A stretch of 32,019 nucleotides of DNA. Origin: Hyphomicrobiales bacterium. GTDB taxonomy: Bacteria; Pseudomonadota; Alphaproteobacteria; Rhizobiales; Xanthobacteraceae. The DNA lies in contig JAJPKK010000163.1 of NCBI GenBank assembly GCA_021323775.1, positions 1-32,019 of the forward strand. Reading direction: 5' to 3'. The notes below the pieces were generated by a model. That model was given only the letters and a program-made list of their open reading frames with translations. It had not been told where the DNA came from and made no database searches. Shown piece after piece: positions 17,888 through 25,762 of this stretch. Within the stretch, counting starts at the first letter, position 1. Each line of letters begins with the position of its first letter. The translations under genes were made by a program, and so were the position numbers.

Positions 17888-19621
17888 TCACAATCCGAAT
17901 ACGAACAGCATCGTCGCATTGCCCTGAGACTTCAACTCCGGCGAACGCGCGATCTTCGCCTTGCCGACCGGACCAATGCCGGAGGCGATGGCGATGTATT
18001 GCCTGCCGTTCACCGCATAGGTCATGGGCGGCGCCACGAAGCCTGTGCCGACGTTCACCTCCCACAGCTTCTCAAGCGTCAGATCGTCGTATGCCAGGAT
18101 CGTCCCGTCGAGCATCGCCGTCACCACAATCCCGCCCGCGGTGGTCAGCACGCCTGAGAGGTCCGGATAGGGCAGCTCTTTGCGCAACTTCACTTGCGCC
18201 GTAAGCGGATCGACGACCGTGAGGCTGCCGACGATGCGCTCCGGATTGGCGTACCCGCCGCCGCCGAAGCGGCCGCGCACGCGGGCGGTGGGGTCGGGCG
18301 TGATGTCGGCGCAGCCTTCGCTAGCGCCGATATAGAGGAGCCTGGTCTTGTCGGAATAGGACGGAGGCCAGAAGTTGGTGCCGCCATGGACATCCGGACA
18401 CGAGTTCCTGATGGTGTCGGTGACGGATTTCCAATCGTGGTTATAGGTCTGCACGTCCTTGCGGGGGTCGTAGTCGAGCGGCTTGCCGGTCTTGGGGTCG
18501 AGGCCCTTGGTCCAGGTCACCTTCTCGGCATATTGCACCGCCTTGAGGAACTGGCCGTTGAGGCGGTCGAAGGTGTAGTTGAAGCCGTTGCGGTCGGCGT
18601 GCACCACCAGCTTGCGGTCGTCGCCATTGACCTTGCCGTCGATGATGATCTGCGAACCTGACGTGTCGTAGTCGTGAATGTCGTTTGCAGTGTGCTGGAA
18701 GTGCCACTGGATCTTGCCGTCCCTGACGCGGAACGCCACCGTGGAGTCCGTGTAGAGATTGTCGCCGGGCCGCGAGCCCGAATCGTAGCGGGGCACCGGA
18801 TTGCCGGTTCCCCAGTAGGTGAGGTCTGTGGCGGGATCATAGGAGCCGGTGACGTACATGGCGCCGCCGCCGGTCCGCCAGGCGTTGGTCTTGTCCTTCC
18901 AGGTCTCCGAACCCGGCTCGCCGGGCGCCGGGATCACGAAGGTCTTCCACTGCGTGTTGCCGGTCCTGGGGTCGAGCGAGGCGATCCAGTCGCGCACGCC
19001 GTTGTCGCCGCCCGAGGCGCCGATGATGATAGCGTCCTTGAGGGCAAGAGGCGCCGCCGTGATTTCAAGATCGGGCTGATCGAGCAGGTTCTTGTCCCAC
19101 ACGATCCTGCCGGTCTCCTTGTCGGTGGCGATCACCCGTCCATCGAGGCCGGTGACCGAGATCACATAATTGCCCCACAGCGCGACGCCGCGGTTGCGAT
19201 CCGGCTTCTGGGCGCCGGGGTCCATCTTCCAGACCACGCGGCCGGCCGTGCCGGAGCGCACGTCGATCTTGTACACCACGCTCCAGACGTCGGTGATATA
19301 GAGGAAGCCGTCCTCGACCACCGGCGTCGCCTCGACATATTCATTGCCGCTGGACCCGCCGAGCGGCACCGCGAAGGCGAGCTTGAGATTCCTCACGTTG
19401 GTCTTGTTGATGGCATCGAGCGGCGAAAACCGGTGCGAGCCATAATCGCGGTGGTTCATCAGCCAGTTGCCCGGCTCCGGATTGGCGAGCCGCTCGAACG
19501 TCACCTCCGCCGCCAGCGCACCGGACGGACCGAGCGCCGCGCCGCCGAGCGCGGCGCCAATCCCAAGCATTGCAGCGCGCAGTGCCGCGCGGGATGTCGG
19601 AGAGCGAAATCTTGTCGTCAC
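17888..19621 (-). CDS. PQQ-dependent alcohol dehydrogenase (quinoprotein), divergent
   Basis: A periplasmic eight-bladed quinoprotein of the methanol/ethanol dehydrogenase family, 577 residues, with an N-terminal signal peptide (cleavage near residue 38, ALAAEV). Family motifs are MNHRDYGSHRFSPLDAIN, YWGTGNP (N274, the Asn metal ligand), RPGDNLYTDST, DRNG (R344) and DVHGGTNFWPPSYS. The catalytic Asp is D317 in NDIHDYD; a second Asp two residues on (D319) is the signature associated with lanthanide-binding members. Odd points, from memory-based alignment: the Glu metal ligand appears as D206 (GGDNGVR), the Trp under PQQ appears as Y256, and the vicinal Cys-Cys pair is absent. There is no heme c motif, so electrons must go to a separate cytochrome. 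Substrate unknown. Confidence 0.9.
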   Translation of the reverse strand: MTTRFRSPTSRAALRAAMLGIGAALGGAALGPSGALAAEVTFERLANPEPGNWLMNHRDYGSHRFSPLDAINKTNVRNLKLAFAVPLGGSSGNEYVEATPVVEDGFLYITDVWSVVYKIDVRSGTAGRVVWKMDPGAQKPDRNRGVALWGNYVISVTGLDGRVIATDKETGRIVWDKNLLDQPDLEITAAPLALKDAIIIGASGGDNGVRDWIASLDPRTGNTQWKTFVIPAPGEPGSETWKDKTNAWRTGGGAMYVTGSYDPATDLTYWGTGNPVPRYDSGSRPGDNLYTDSTVAFRVRDGKIQWHFQHTANDIHDYDTSGSQIIIDGKVNGDDRKLVVHADRNGFNYTFDRLNGQFLKAVQYAEKVTWTKGLDPKTGKPLDYDPRKDVQTYNHDWKSVTDTIRNSCPDVHGGTNFWPPSYSDKTRLLYIGASEGCADITPDPTARVRGRFGGGGYANPERIVGSLTVVDPLTAQVKLRKELPYPDLSGVLTTAGGIVVTAMLDGTILAYDDLTLEKLWEVNVGTGFVAPPMTYAVNGRQYIAIASGIGPVGKAKIARSPELKSQGNATMLFVFGL

Positions 19622-19676
19622 GGTTTTCCTCCAGCGCCGGTGTCAAGGATGCGGGCCGCAAAGCGGATATATCACG

Positions 19677-21194
19677 TTAGCGCATTTTCGCTGACTTGCG
19701 GGCAAACTCCGCGGCGCTGCGTCCTGCGAGCCGACCAAAGGTCGCCCCCGACATCAGGCCGGTCCCGCTCGCGTAATTGTGGAAGAACAGGCCGCCCACC
19801 ATTTCCCCTGCCGCGTAAAGGCCCGGGATGATCCGGCCGTAAAGGTCCTCGACCTCGCCGCGCTTGGAGATCTTCAATCCGCCGAACGTGAAGGTGACGC
19901 CGGCCGTCACCTGATAGGCGTGAAACGGCGGGGTGTCGAGCGGATTGGCCCAGTTGGTCTTGTCGATAGCAAGGCCGTGCGTGCGCCGGCCATCGAGGAT
20001 ATTGGGATTGAACGGCGCGTCGGCGCGGCACGCGGCGTTGAACTCCCGCACAGTGCGCAAGAAGCCCGCCGGATCGACGCCGTCAAGCTTGGCGGCGAGC
20101 TCTTCCAGCGTGCCCGCCTCCGCCTTGGTGACCCGGCGGATGCGGTATTCGCCGCGCAAAAGGTGAGACACTTTGGCGTCGAACACCTGCCACGCGAACA
20201 TGCCGGGCTGCTTGACGATCTCGCCGCCGTATTTGGCGTAGGTGTGGCTGTGGAAGTTCGCGCCTTCGTCGACGTAGCGCTCGCCTCTGGCGTTGACCAG
20301 GATGCCGAATGGATAATTGTGCTTCTGGAACTGATCGCCGACGGTGAGATCCCCATAGGGCGGCGCGTTGATGTCCCATGCCACGGCATGGCAGCCCGAC
20401 CAGTGGCCATAGGGCCTGGCCCCGATGCTCATCGCCATGTTGAGGCCCGCGCCCATGTTGAAGCGCGTGCCGCGCACGCGTACTAATTCCCAACCGGGGC
20501 CGAGATAACGCGCCCGCATTTCCGGATTTGACTCGAAGGAGCCGCAGGCGAGCACCACGGCGCGTGCCGGGATCGCAACCGGCGCACCGCAGTGTTCCGC
20601 CATCACGCCGGAGAGCCGCCCGCCCTCGCGGATGAGCCCTGTTGCCGGGGTCTCATAGATGATCCGGACGCCGCGCCGCTCCGCGTTTGCGTAGAGCGCT
20701 TTGAGCAGCTCCGGTCCGCCGCCCCAGATGTGCAGCGCGAGGCCGCCCCAGAATTTGAATTTGCCGTCGACCTGATAGGCTTGCCGCCCAAGGCCCGGCT
20801 GCAGCTTCACGCCCTGCCGCACCATCCACTTCGCGGTGTCGAGGCTGCTGCGCACCAGGATCTCCGCGAGATCCGGATCGCAACGATATTGCGTCAGGGC
20901 GAACAGGTCGTCGAAGAACTCTTCCTGCGCATAGGCGCCGAAGTCGACATTCGCGAGATTTTCCTGCGCCAGCGACGGCAACACGGCGATGAGATCATCG
21001 ACGCCAGAGAATGCGAACCGGAAGGCGCCGCCGGTGAAATGCGAGTTGCCGCCGCGCTCCTCGAACGGCGCGGCTTCAAGCATCAGCACGCGCGCTCCGT
21101 TCTCGTGGGCAGAGATCGCGGCGCACAGCGCGGCGTTGCCTGCGCCGACCACGAGCACGTCCGGAGAGCCGATCGGTAAGGTGGCTGAATTCAT
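19677..21194 (-). CDS. tcuA: TcuA-like FAD-dependent tricarballylate dehydrogenase
   Basis: A flavoprotein of the succinate dehydrogenase/fumarate reductase family, 505 residues, closest by eye to TcuA, which oxidises tricarballylate to cis-aconitate. The FAD-binding start VLVVGAGNAALCAAISA (GAGNAA 17-22, acidic E40) and RGGNSHFTGGAFRF are typical of TcuA, as is the C-terminal GLYAAGEMVGGLFFHNYASGTGLMSGATFGRLAG. No signal peptide, hence cytosolic. The ATG at 21194 has GGGAGAG upstream and is preferred to the upstream start at 21242. No TcuB partner (heme/Fe-S protein) lies nearby. Divergent from a Bug-type binding protein, a common pairing for organic-acid uptake. Related 3-ketosteroid or fumarate reductases are possible alternatives, so the substrate is tentative. 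Confidence 0.85.
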   Translation of the reverse strand: MNSATLPIGSPDVLVVGAGNAALCAAISAHENGARVLMLEAAPFEERGGNSHFTGGAFRFAFSGVDDLIAVLPSLAQENLANVDFGAYAQEEFFDDLFALTQYRCDPDLAEILVRSSLDTAKWMVRQGVKLQPGLGRQAYQVDGKFKFWGGLALHIWGGGPELLKALYANAERRGVRIIYETPATGLIREGGRLSGVMAEHCGAPVAIPARAVVLACGSFESNPEMRARYLGPGWELVRVRGTRFNMGAGLNMAMSIGARPYGHWSGCHAVAWDINAPPYGDLTVGDQFQKHNYPFGILVNARGERYVDEGANFHSHTYAKYGGEIVKQPGMFAWQVFDAKVSHLLRGEYRIRRVTKAEAGTLEELAAKLDGVDPAGFLRTVREFNAACRADAPFNPNILDGRRTHGLAIDKTNWANPLDTPPFHAYQVTAGVTFTFGGLKISKRGEVEDLYGRIIPGLYAAGEMVGGLFFHNYASGTGLMSGATFGRLAGRSAAEFARKSAKMR

Positions 21195-21235
21195 GGCTCT
21201 CCCGAATGGCCTGCTGAGGCTCGCAGCGGCACAAC

Positions 21236-21260
21236 TAGACACCGGAGTCTGCGCTGTCTA
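21236..21260. promoter_or_regulatory. Inverted repeat in the divergent tcuA/bug promoter region, possible operator
   Basis: tagaca (21236-21241) and tgtcta (21255-21260) form a perfect 6-bp inverted repeat, with inner gac/gtc also complementary, in the 98-bp gap between two divergent genes. Size and position fit a dimeric regulator site, but no regulator gene is present in the window and no promoter boxes are certain. Confidence 0.35.
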
Positions 21261-21292
21261 CTGTTCGAATTCCAATATTCGGCGGTATTGCG

Positions 21293-22276
21293 ATGAAGTG
21301 GCTTCGAACCACGAGGGCGTTCCTCGCCAGCCTCGTTGCCGCGCAACTGAGCGCGTTGGCGCCCGTTGCGGCGCAAGTCTATCCCAGCCGCCCGGTCACC
21401 GTCGTGGTCCCATTCGCGGCGGGTGGCGGCAACGACATCCTGGCGCGGCTCCTTGCCCAGCACATGGGCCAGGCGCTCGGCCAGCAATTCGTCATCGAGA
21501 ACCGGGCCGGCGCCGGCGGCACCATCGGGGCGCGGGCGGTCGCCAAGGCGCCGCCTGACGGGCACACCCTCATGGTTGCCCACTCGGGCGTGTTTGCAAT
21601 TGCTCCGGCGCTCTACGCTGATCCCGGTTACGATCCGCGGCGGGATTTCACGCCGATCGGGCTCATCGCCTCGTACCAGCAGATCCTCGTGACCCATCCG
21701 TCGCTGCCCGTACGCAGCATATCGGATCTGATCGCCCTCGCCCGCAAACGGCCCGGCAAGATCACCTACGCAACGGCTGGCGTCGGCTCCGGCTCTCATG
21801 TTTCAACCGAGCTGCTTGCCATGATGGCCGATATCAAGCTGACCCACGTCCCCTATCGCGGCACCGGCGCCCTGCAGGGCGACCTTGTGGGCGGCCATGT
21901 CGATATGGCGGTCTCGACGTTCCCCTCGGTGTTCGGGCAGATCCGCAGCGGTCTGCTGCGCACGATCGCGGTGACCGGCGAGGCGCGCTCGTCGATCTTC
22001 CCCGACGTACCGACCGTCGCCGAATCAGGCGTGCCGGGCTACGCGGCTGTGATTCACTACGGCATGGTGGCGCCTGCCGGCATCAGCCGCGCCATCGCGG
22101 ATCGGCTCAACGCCGAATTGCGCGGGGCGCTCGGCAGCGAAGATGTACGGGCGCGCATTGCGGAGGAGGGCGGCGAGCCGCTCCCCGGCACGCCGGACCA
22201 GCAGGCAAAGGACCTGGCCGAGGAAGAAACGAAGTGGGGTGCGCTGGTGCGCAAGCTTGGCATCAGGGCGGAGTGA
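21293..22276 (+). CDS. Bug/TctC-family tripartite tricarboxylate transporter binding protein
   Basis: A periplasmic solute-binding protein of the Bug (TctC) family, 327 residues. It has a signal peptide (MKWLRTTRAFLASLVAAQ, cleaved after VAA), the family start YPSRPVTVVVPFAAGGGNDILAR, the IENRAGAGGTIGA loop, PPDGHTLMVA, and the later motifs LTHVPYRGTGALQGDLVGG and FPDVPTVAESGVPGY. Such proteins bind carboxylates, typically through water-bridged contacts, and may feed TctAB permeases or act as sensors; no TctA or TctB is in this window. Divergent from tcuA, so a tricarboxylate-like ligand is a reasonable guess but not established. Confidence 0.93.
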   Translation: MKWLRTTRAFLASLVAAQLSALAPVAAQVYPSRPVTVVVPFAAGGGNDILARLLAQHMGQALGQQFVIENRAGAGGTIGARAVAKAPPDGHTLMVAHSGVFAIAPALYADPGYDPRRDFTPIGLIASYQQILVTHPSLPVRSISDLIALARKRPGKITYATAGVGSGSHVSTELLAMMADIKLTHVPYRGTGALQGDLVGGHVDMAVSTFPSVFGQIRSGLLRTIAVTGEARSSIFPDVPTVAESGVPGYAAVIHYGMVAPAGISRAIADRLNAELRGALGSEDVRARIAEEGGEPLPGTPDQQAKDLAEEETKWGALVRKLGIRAE

Positions 22277-22278
22277 AT

Positions 22279-22344
22279 GGTGGGCAAAGGCGCGAAAGGC
22301 TGTTGATATCAACAAACGCCGTGCCTGCGCCTTTGCCACCCACC
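22279..22344. repeat. Type A inverted repeat with central palindrome
   Basis: Arms ggtgggcaaaggcgc and gcgcctttgccacccacc bracket a perfect 14-bp palindrome TGTTGATATCAACA at 22301-22314. It starts 3 bp past the Bug gene stop and could work as a terminator-like hairpin. A smaller hairpin (gggacg/cgtccc, 22363-22379) follows before the HAD gene. Confidence 0.75.
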
Positions 22345-22428
22345 TTCCCGCGAAGGGCCGGCGGGACGGGCGCCGTCCCAGGGAACCCCGATCTGACCGG
22401 CCGATCAACGAGACCACGGACCGCCACC

Positions 22429-23148
22429 ATGCCAGAAACTCCGGTCCCAGCCGTCAGAGCGCTGTTCTTCGATGTGTTCGGCACGCTCGTCGATTGGCGC
22501 ACCAGCGTTGCCCGCGAGGCCAAGGGAGTGCTGGAACCGCTCGGATATTCCGCCGACTGGCTTCGTTTCGCGGACGCCTGGCGCGACGAATACCAGCCCG
22601 GCATGGAGGAAGTGCGATCCGGGCGCATTCCGTTTTCCAAGCTTGATGTGCTGCATCGCCGAAATCTTGAGCGCATTTTGCCGCGCTTCGGCTTGGCGGG
22701 CCTGTCCGAGGAAGCCGCGGCCCGCCTCAATCACGCCTGGCATCGGCTCGACGCATGGCCCGATGCGGCGGCAGGGCTGGCGCGGCTCAGCGTCAAGTTT
22801 CTGCTGGCCCCGGTTTCCAACGGCAACATCTCGCTGATGGTGGATCTTGCCCGCCGCAACCGCTTTCCGTGGGACGCAATTCTCGGCGCCGAGATCGCCG
22901 GCGACTACAAGCCCAAGCCGCGGGTCTATCTCGCGGCGGCCGAGGCGTTCGACCTTGCCCCTGGGGCCTGCATGATGGTGGCGGCGCACACGAACGATCT
23001 CGCACATGCCGCCGCCTGCGGGCTTCGCACTGCGCATGTCGCGCGGCCGAGCGAGAAAGGCCCCGGCAAGGGCGAGGCCGCGCCGTCGGCGCCGGTCGAC
23101 ATTGCGGTCGGCAGCCTCATGGAGCTGGCGGACCGGCTAGGGGCGTGA
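22429..23148 (+). CDS. HAD-superfamily hydrolase, haloacid dehalogenase type II-like
   Basis: A 239-residue HAD hydrolase. Motif I is FFDVFGTLVDWR with nucleophile D15, motif II PVSNGN (S130, N131), motif III GDYKPKPRVY (K161 or K163) and motif IV VAAHTNDLAHAAA (D190). The overall layout is that of (S)-2-haloacid dehalogenase-type proteins, but the Ser-Ser-Asn segment of well-studied haloacid dehalogenases is replaced by AAHTND, so dehalogenation is uncertain and a phosphatase or other role is possible. The ATG at 22429 gives the family N-terminus; the frame is open upstream into the previous gene but that stretch is repeat sequence. No signal peptide. Confidence 0.85.
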   Translation: MPETPVPAVRALFFDVFGTLVDWRTSVAREAKGVLEPLGYSADWLRFADAWRDEYQPGMEEVRSGRIPFSKLDVLHRRNLERILPRFGLAGLSEEAAARLNHAWHRLDAWPDAAAGLARLSVKFLLAPVSNGNISLMVDLARRNRFPWDAILGAEIAGDYKPKPRVYLAAAEAFDLAPGACMMVAAHTNDLAHAAACGLRTAHVARPSEKGPGKGEAAPSAPVDIAVGSLMELADRLGA

Positions 23149-23194
23149 GAGCCGCTTCGCGCTGCCTCAGCCACGCCCGCCGGCAGAAGCACAC

Positions 23195-23278
23195 AGCCCG
23201 GATTGCGCCAAGCGAAATCCGGGGTCAGCCTCGCGAATGGGCCGGTCCGCCCGCATGGAGCGAAACGGCATTCGGGCT
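23195..23278. repeat. Type B repeat, degenerate
   Basis: Begins agcccggattgcgccaagcg, matching the opening arm at 2851, and ends gcattcgggct; the closing arm is diverged. It lies between the converging HAD and DUF1614 genes. Confidence 0.6.
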
Positions 23279-23287
23279 TTACGTCCG

Positions 23288-23983
23288 CTACGCTCTTCGT
23301 GAGAAGCTCGCCAGCAGCACCGCCACGATGCCGGTGAGGAAGATGCCGTCGAAAGTGCCGGCGCCGCCGATGGAGGCGACGGGCGCGCCGAGCCCCCGCA
23401 CGACGCCGAGATTAAGCAGATCGGCGCCGATGAGGGTGCCGAGGCTGCCGCCCGCATAGGCGAGCACGGCAGCGTGTTGGCGCGCGATCAGCAGCGCGGT
23501 GATTGCAGTCGCCACCGGCGGCACGAAAATCGGCACCGCAATGCCGACCCCCTGCACTGGCTCCGCCAGCCAGTGGACAATGACCGCCACAATGGCTGTC
23601 GTTATGATCCCGCGCATCCACATATTGTTCTTGGCGAGAAGATAGAGCGACAGAACTGTCGGGATCACCGCACCGCCGATATTTATCGCGATGACCGTAC
23701 CGGGCCACTCCACCACCACCGGCACGACGTAGTGCACGCCGAAGAAAACGACCTCCTGCCCGGACTCCACCTGGCGTTCTGGAAACTCCCACACCGGAAC
23801 GTTGATGTAGCTGCCGATGAGAGACGCGAGCAGCAGCAACAGGGCAGTTCCCGAACTGACGCCGAGCCGCGTATAGGCATAACTCAGCACATTGATCTGG
23901 ATGAGAACCACCACGAGCAGGAAGATGCCGACCAGGATGGCAAAGAACGGCCCTGCGAGAGGCAAATACTGCATCTGGCCCAT
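23288..23983 (-). CDS. DUF1614 integral membrane protein
   Basis: A 231-residue multi-pass membrane protein of the DUF1614 kind, function unknown. Visible hydrophobic segments include LAGPFFAILVGIFLLVVVLI, GTALLLLLASLIGSYINVPV, VIAINIGGAVIPTVLSLYLL, IITTAIVAVIVHWLA and a C-terminal FDGIFLTGIVAVLLASF; about six or seven segments overall. VPVWEF after the second segment and GGAGTFDGIFLTG near the end are conserved-looking Gly-rich motifs. The start at 23983 has GGTGATC before it; a GTG three codons upstream is an alternative. The gene is bracketed by type B repeats on both sides and has no functional partner next to it. Confidence 0.75.
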   Translation of the reverse strand: MGQMQYLPLAGPFFAILVGIFLLVVVLIQINVLSYAYTRLGVSSGTALLLLLASLIGSYINVPVWEFPERQVESGQEVVFFGVHYVVPVVVEWPGTVIAINIGGAVIPTVLSLYLLAKNNMWMRGIITTAIVAVIVHWLAEPVQGVGIAVPIFVPPVATAITALLIARQHAAVLAYAGGSLGTLIGADLLNLGVVRGLGAPVASIGGAGTFDGIFLTGIVAVLLASFSRRA

Positions 23984-24316
23984 GGTGATCACCAGCGCTG
24001 GAAGGCAAAATCGCCTGCACGGCCGAACAACGAGGGCCCGCCGAGCCGGTTCCGCCTTTGTGTGTCAGGCAGAAACGAGAGTGAAGCCGGAAGCCGGCTG
24101 CGGGTGAATGCGGAACTCGCTTTGCCCCCTTCTCCTCTGTGTAGCCCGGCTTGAGCGCTGGCGAAACCCTGGGGCCACCACTGTCGGTTCATGGGCCGAT
24201 TCCGGATTTCGCTTAGGTTTGTCATCGGGCCGGCCAAAGACCCGAGCCAGCGGCTCGATCCGGGTCACGGGCAACGGAGGGGCAGTGCGAGTCCGCCGTC
24301 GCCTGCCTGCGGAGCG
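23984..24316. other. Gene-free region between korB-like and DUF1614 genes
   Basis: No credible gene. It holds the type B repeat at 24141-24230 and otherwise unassigned GC-rich sequence. It should include the DUF1614 promoter if that gene is transcribed on its own; I cannot point to one. Confidence 0.6.
24141..24230. repeat. Type B dispersed repeat
   Basis: Opens gtagcccggcttgagcgctg and closes with ccggatttcgcttaggtttg followed by tcatcgggc, an imperfect inverted pair. It lies between the DUF1614 and korB-like genes. Confidence 0.65.
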
Positions 24317-25372
24317 TCAGCGAAAACTCGCATTGATCTTGTCGAGCACCGCCGAACCTGGGCACAGGTCCTTCTCCGAGAGCGCGTTGAGCGGCACGTC
24401 GATGGTGTTGAGATGTTTGTGCAGATCTTCCGGCTCGGAGTCGATGTAGAGAACGCCGGTCACCACCTGCCCCTTGGCGGTGTGCTGCTGGAGGAAGGTC
24501 ATCGCCGCCACCCGGTCGTGCACGTCGTAATCGGCGTTCACCTTGCGCAGCACCAGCGTGGTGCCGTCATGTTGCTCGACCGTCTGCACGGCGCCGGGGG
24601 CGTAGTCCACCTCGATCGCATCGCGGCCGGCGATGAAATCAAGCCTGTTCACCGCCTCATTGTGGTCGCGCACGTAGTCATAGCTCTTGGTCGATCCCGC
24701 ATGATTATTGAAGGCGACGCAGGGGCTGATGACGTCGATGAAGGCTGCGCCCTGATGCTCGATCGCCGCCTTGATGATCGGCACGAGCTGCTTCTTGTCG
24801 CCGGAAAAGGAGCGCGCCACGAAAGATGCGCCTAGCTGGAGCGCCATCGCCACCATGTCAATTGCGCTGTCGGCGTTGACGACGCCTTTCTTCGATCTGG
24901 AGCCGCGGTCAGCGGTCGCCGAGAACTGGCCCTTGGTGAGGCCGTAGACGCCATTGTTCTCCACGATATAGACCATGTTGACGCCGCGCCGTATGGCGTG
25001 AACGAATTGGCCGACCCCGATCGATGCCGAGTCGCCGTCCCCCGACACGCCGAGATAGATGAGGTCGCGATTGGCGAGGTTCGCCCCGGTCAGCACCGAC
25101 GGCATGCGGCCGTGCACCGAATTGAATCCGTGCGAATTGCCGAGGAAGTAATCCGGCGTCTTCGATGAGCAGCCGATCCCGGAAATCTTCGCCACCCGAT
25201 GCGGCTCGATGGACAATTCGAAGCAGGCCTCGATGATGGCGGCCGTGATCGAATCATGCCCGCAGCCTGCGCAGAGCGTGGAGATCTTGCCCTCGTAATC
25301 GCGATGCGTATAGCCAAGCCGGTTCTTCGCCAGCCCGGGGTGGTGGAATTTCGGTTTTGGCAGATACGTCAT
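24317..25372 (-). CDS. 2-oxoacid:ferredoxin oxidoreductase beta subunit (KorB-like)
   Basis: TPP-binding beta subunit of a CoA-dependent 2-oxoacid:ferredoxin oxidoreductase, 351 residues, normally paired with an alpha subunit to oxidise 2-oxoglutarate or pyruvate with reduction of ferredoxin. The [4Fe-4S] ligands are C34 and C37 (LCAGCGH), C68 (GIGCSSK) and C218 (SPCVAFNNH). The TPP/Mg site is GDGDSASIG (111-119) with ENNG (138-141). The start at 25372 gives MTYLPKPKFHHPGL, the standard N-terminus; the frame runs open upstream through non-homologous sequence. Unlike the usual korA-korB order, no alpha subunit lies upstream: the next gene is an HtrA-type protease beyond a 390-bp gap. The enzyme can be active only if korA is elsewhere. 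Confidence 0.92.
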   Translation of the reverse strand: MTYLPKPKFHHPGLAKNRLGYTHRDYEGKISTLCAGCGHDSITAAIIEACFELSIEPHRVAKISGIGCSSKTPDYFLGNSHGFNSVHGRMPSVLTGANLANRDLIYLGVSGDGDSASIGVGQFVHAIRRGVNMVYIVENNGVYGLTKGQFSATADRGSRSKKGVVNADSAIDMVAMALQLGASFVARSFSGDKKQLVPIIKAAIEHQGAAFIDVISPCVAFNNHAGSTKSYDYVRDHNEAVNRLDFIAGRDAIEVDYAPGAVQTVEQHDGTTLVLRKVNADYDVHDRVAAMTFLQQHTAKGQVVTGVLYIDSEPEDLHKHLNTIDVPLNALSEKDLCPGSAVLDKINASFR

Positions 25373-25762
25373 GGTCGTCTTTTTCCAAGAAGTTGATGTT
25401 ACGACGATTTTCGCTCCACCGTCCGCCGCGCCCGCGGCCGCCGGGACATCTTGCGGCACAACCGATAGCACATCATGTCGCGATGCTCCAAGCATGAAAC
25501 CCGAAAGCCGACACCTGCCCGCGCTTGTCTCGACGCACGGCTTCTGCGGGATGCGGCATCATCCGGGGCTCGGTATCCCCCGCCGCACTGTCGCTCCAGG
25601 GTTTCGCTGGCGCTCAGCCCGGGCTACATAGCGCCGGTATTAGACGTGGAGGCCGAAACGGTGTTCCGCAAGATCGCGATTCGCAGACAGGAATCGCGGG
25701 CGGAACGTCCTCTTGAACTCCTTCCCGGTCGCCCAGCGTTAACCTGCTTGCGCTTTTGAGTC
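25373..25762. other. Gene-free region upstream of korB-like gene
   Basis: No gene is supported, and no remnant of a korA C-terminus is recognisable in any minus-strand frame. The region holds a type B repeat arm at about 25599-25627 and a small hairpin with 8-bp arms (cgcgattc / gaatcgcg, 25675-25698) without a T-run. A promoter for korB should lie within about 25380-25500. Confidence 0.65.
25557..25627. repeat. Type B dispersed repeat
   Basis: The closing arm gggtttcgctggcgctcagc followed by ccgggctac matches the 2851-2942 element closely; the opening arm is degenerate (catcatccggggctcg). It lies where an alpha-subunit gene would be expected next to korB. Confidence 0.65.

Noticed and set aside
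21293-22276. Complete tripartite tricarboxylate transporter
   Set aside because: Only the binding protein is present; no TctA or TctB genes were seen in the window.
25675-25698. Intrinsic terminator between htrA-like and korB-like genes
   Set aside because: An 8-bp hairpin is present but neither side carries a T-run, so I do not call it a terminator.
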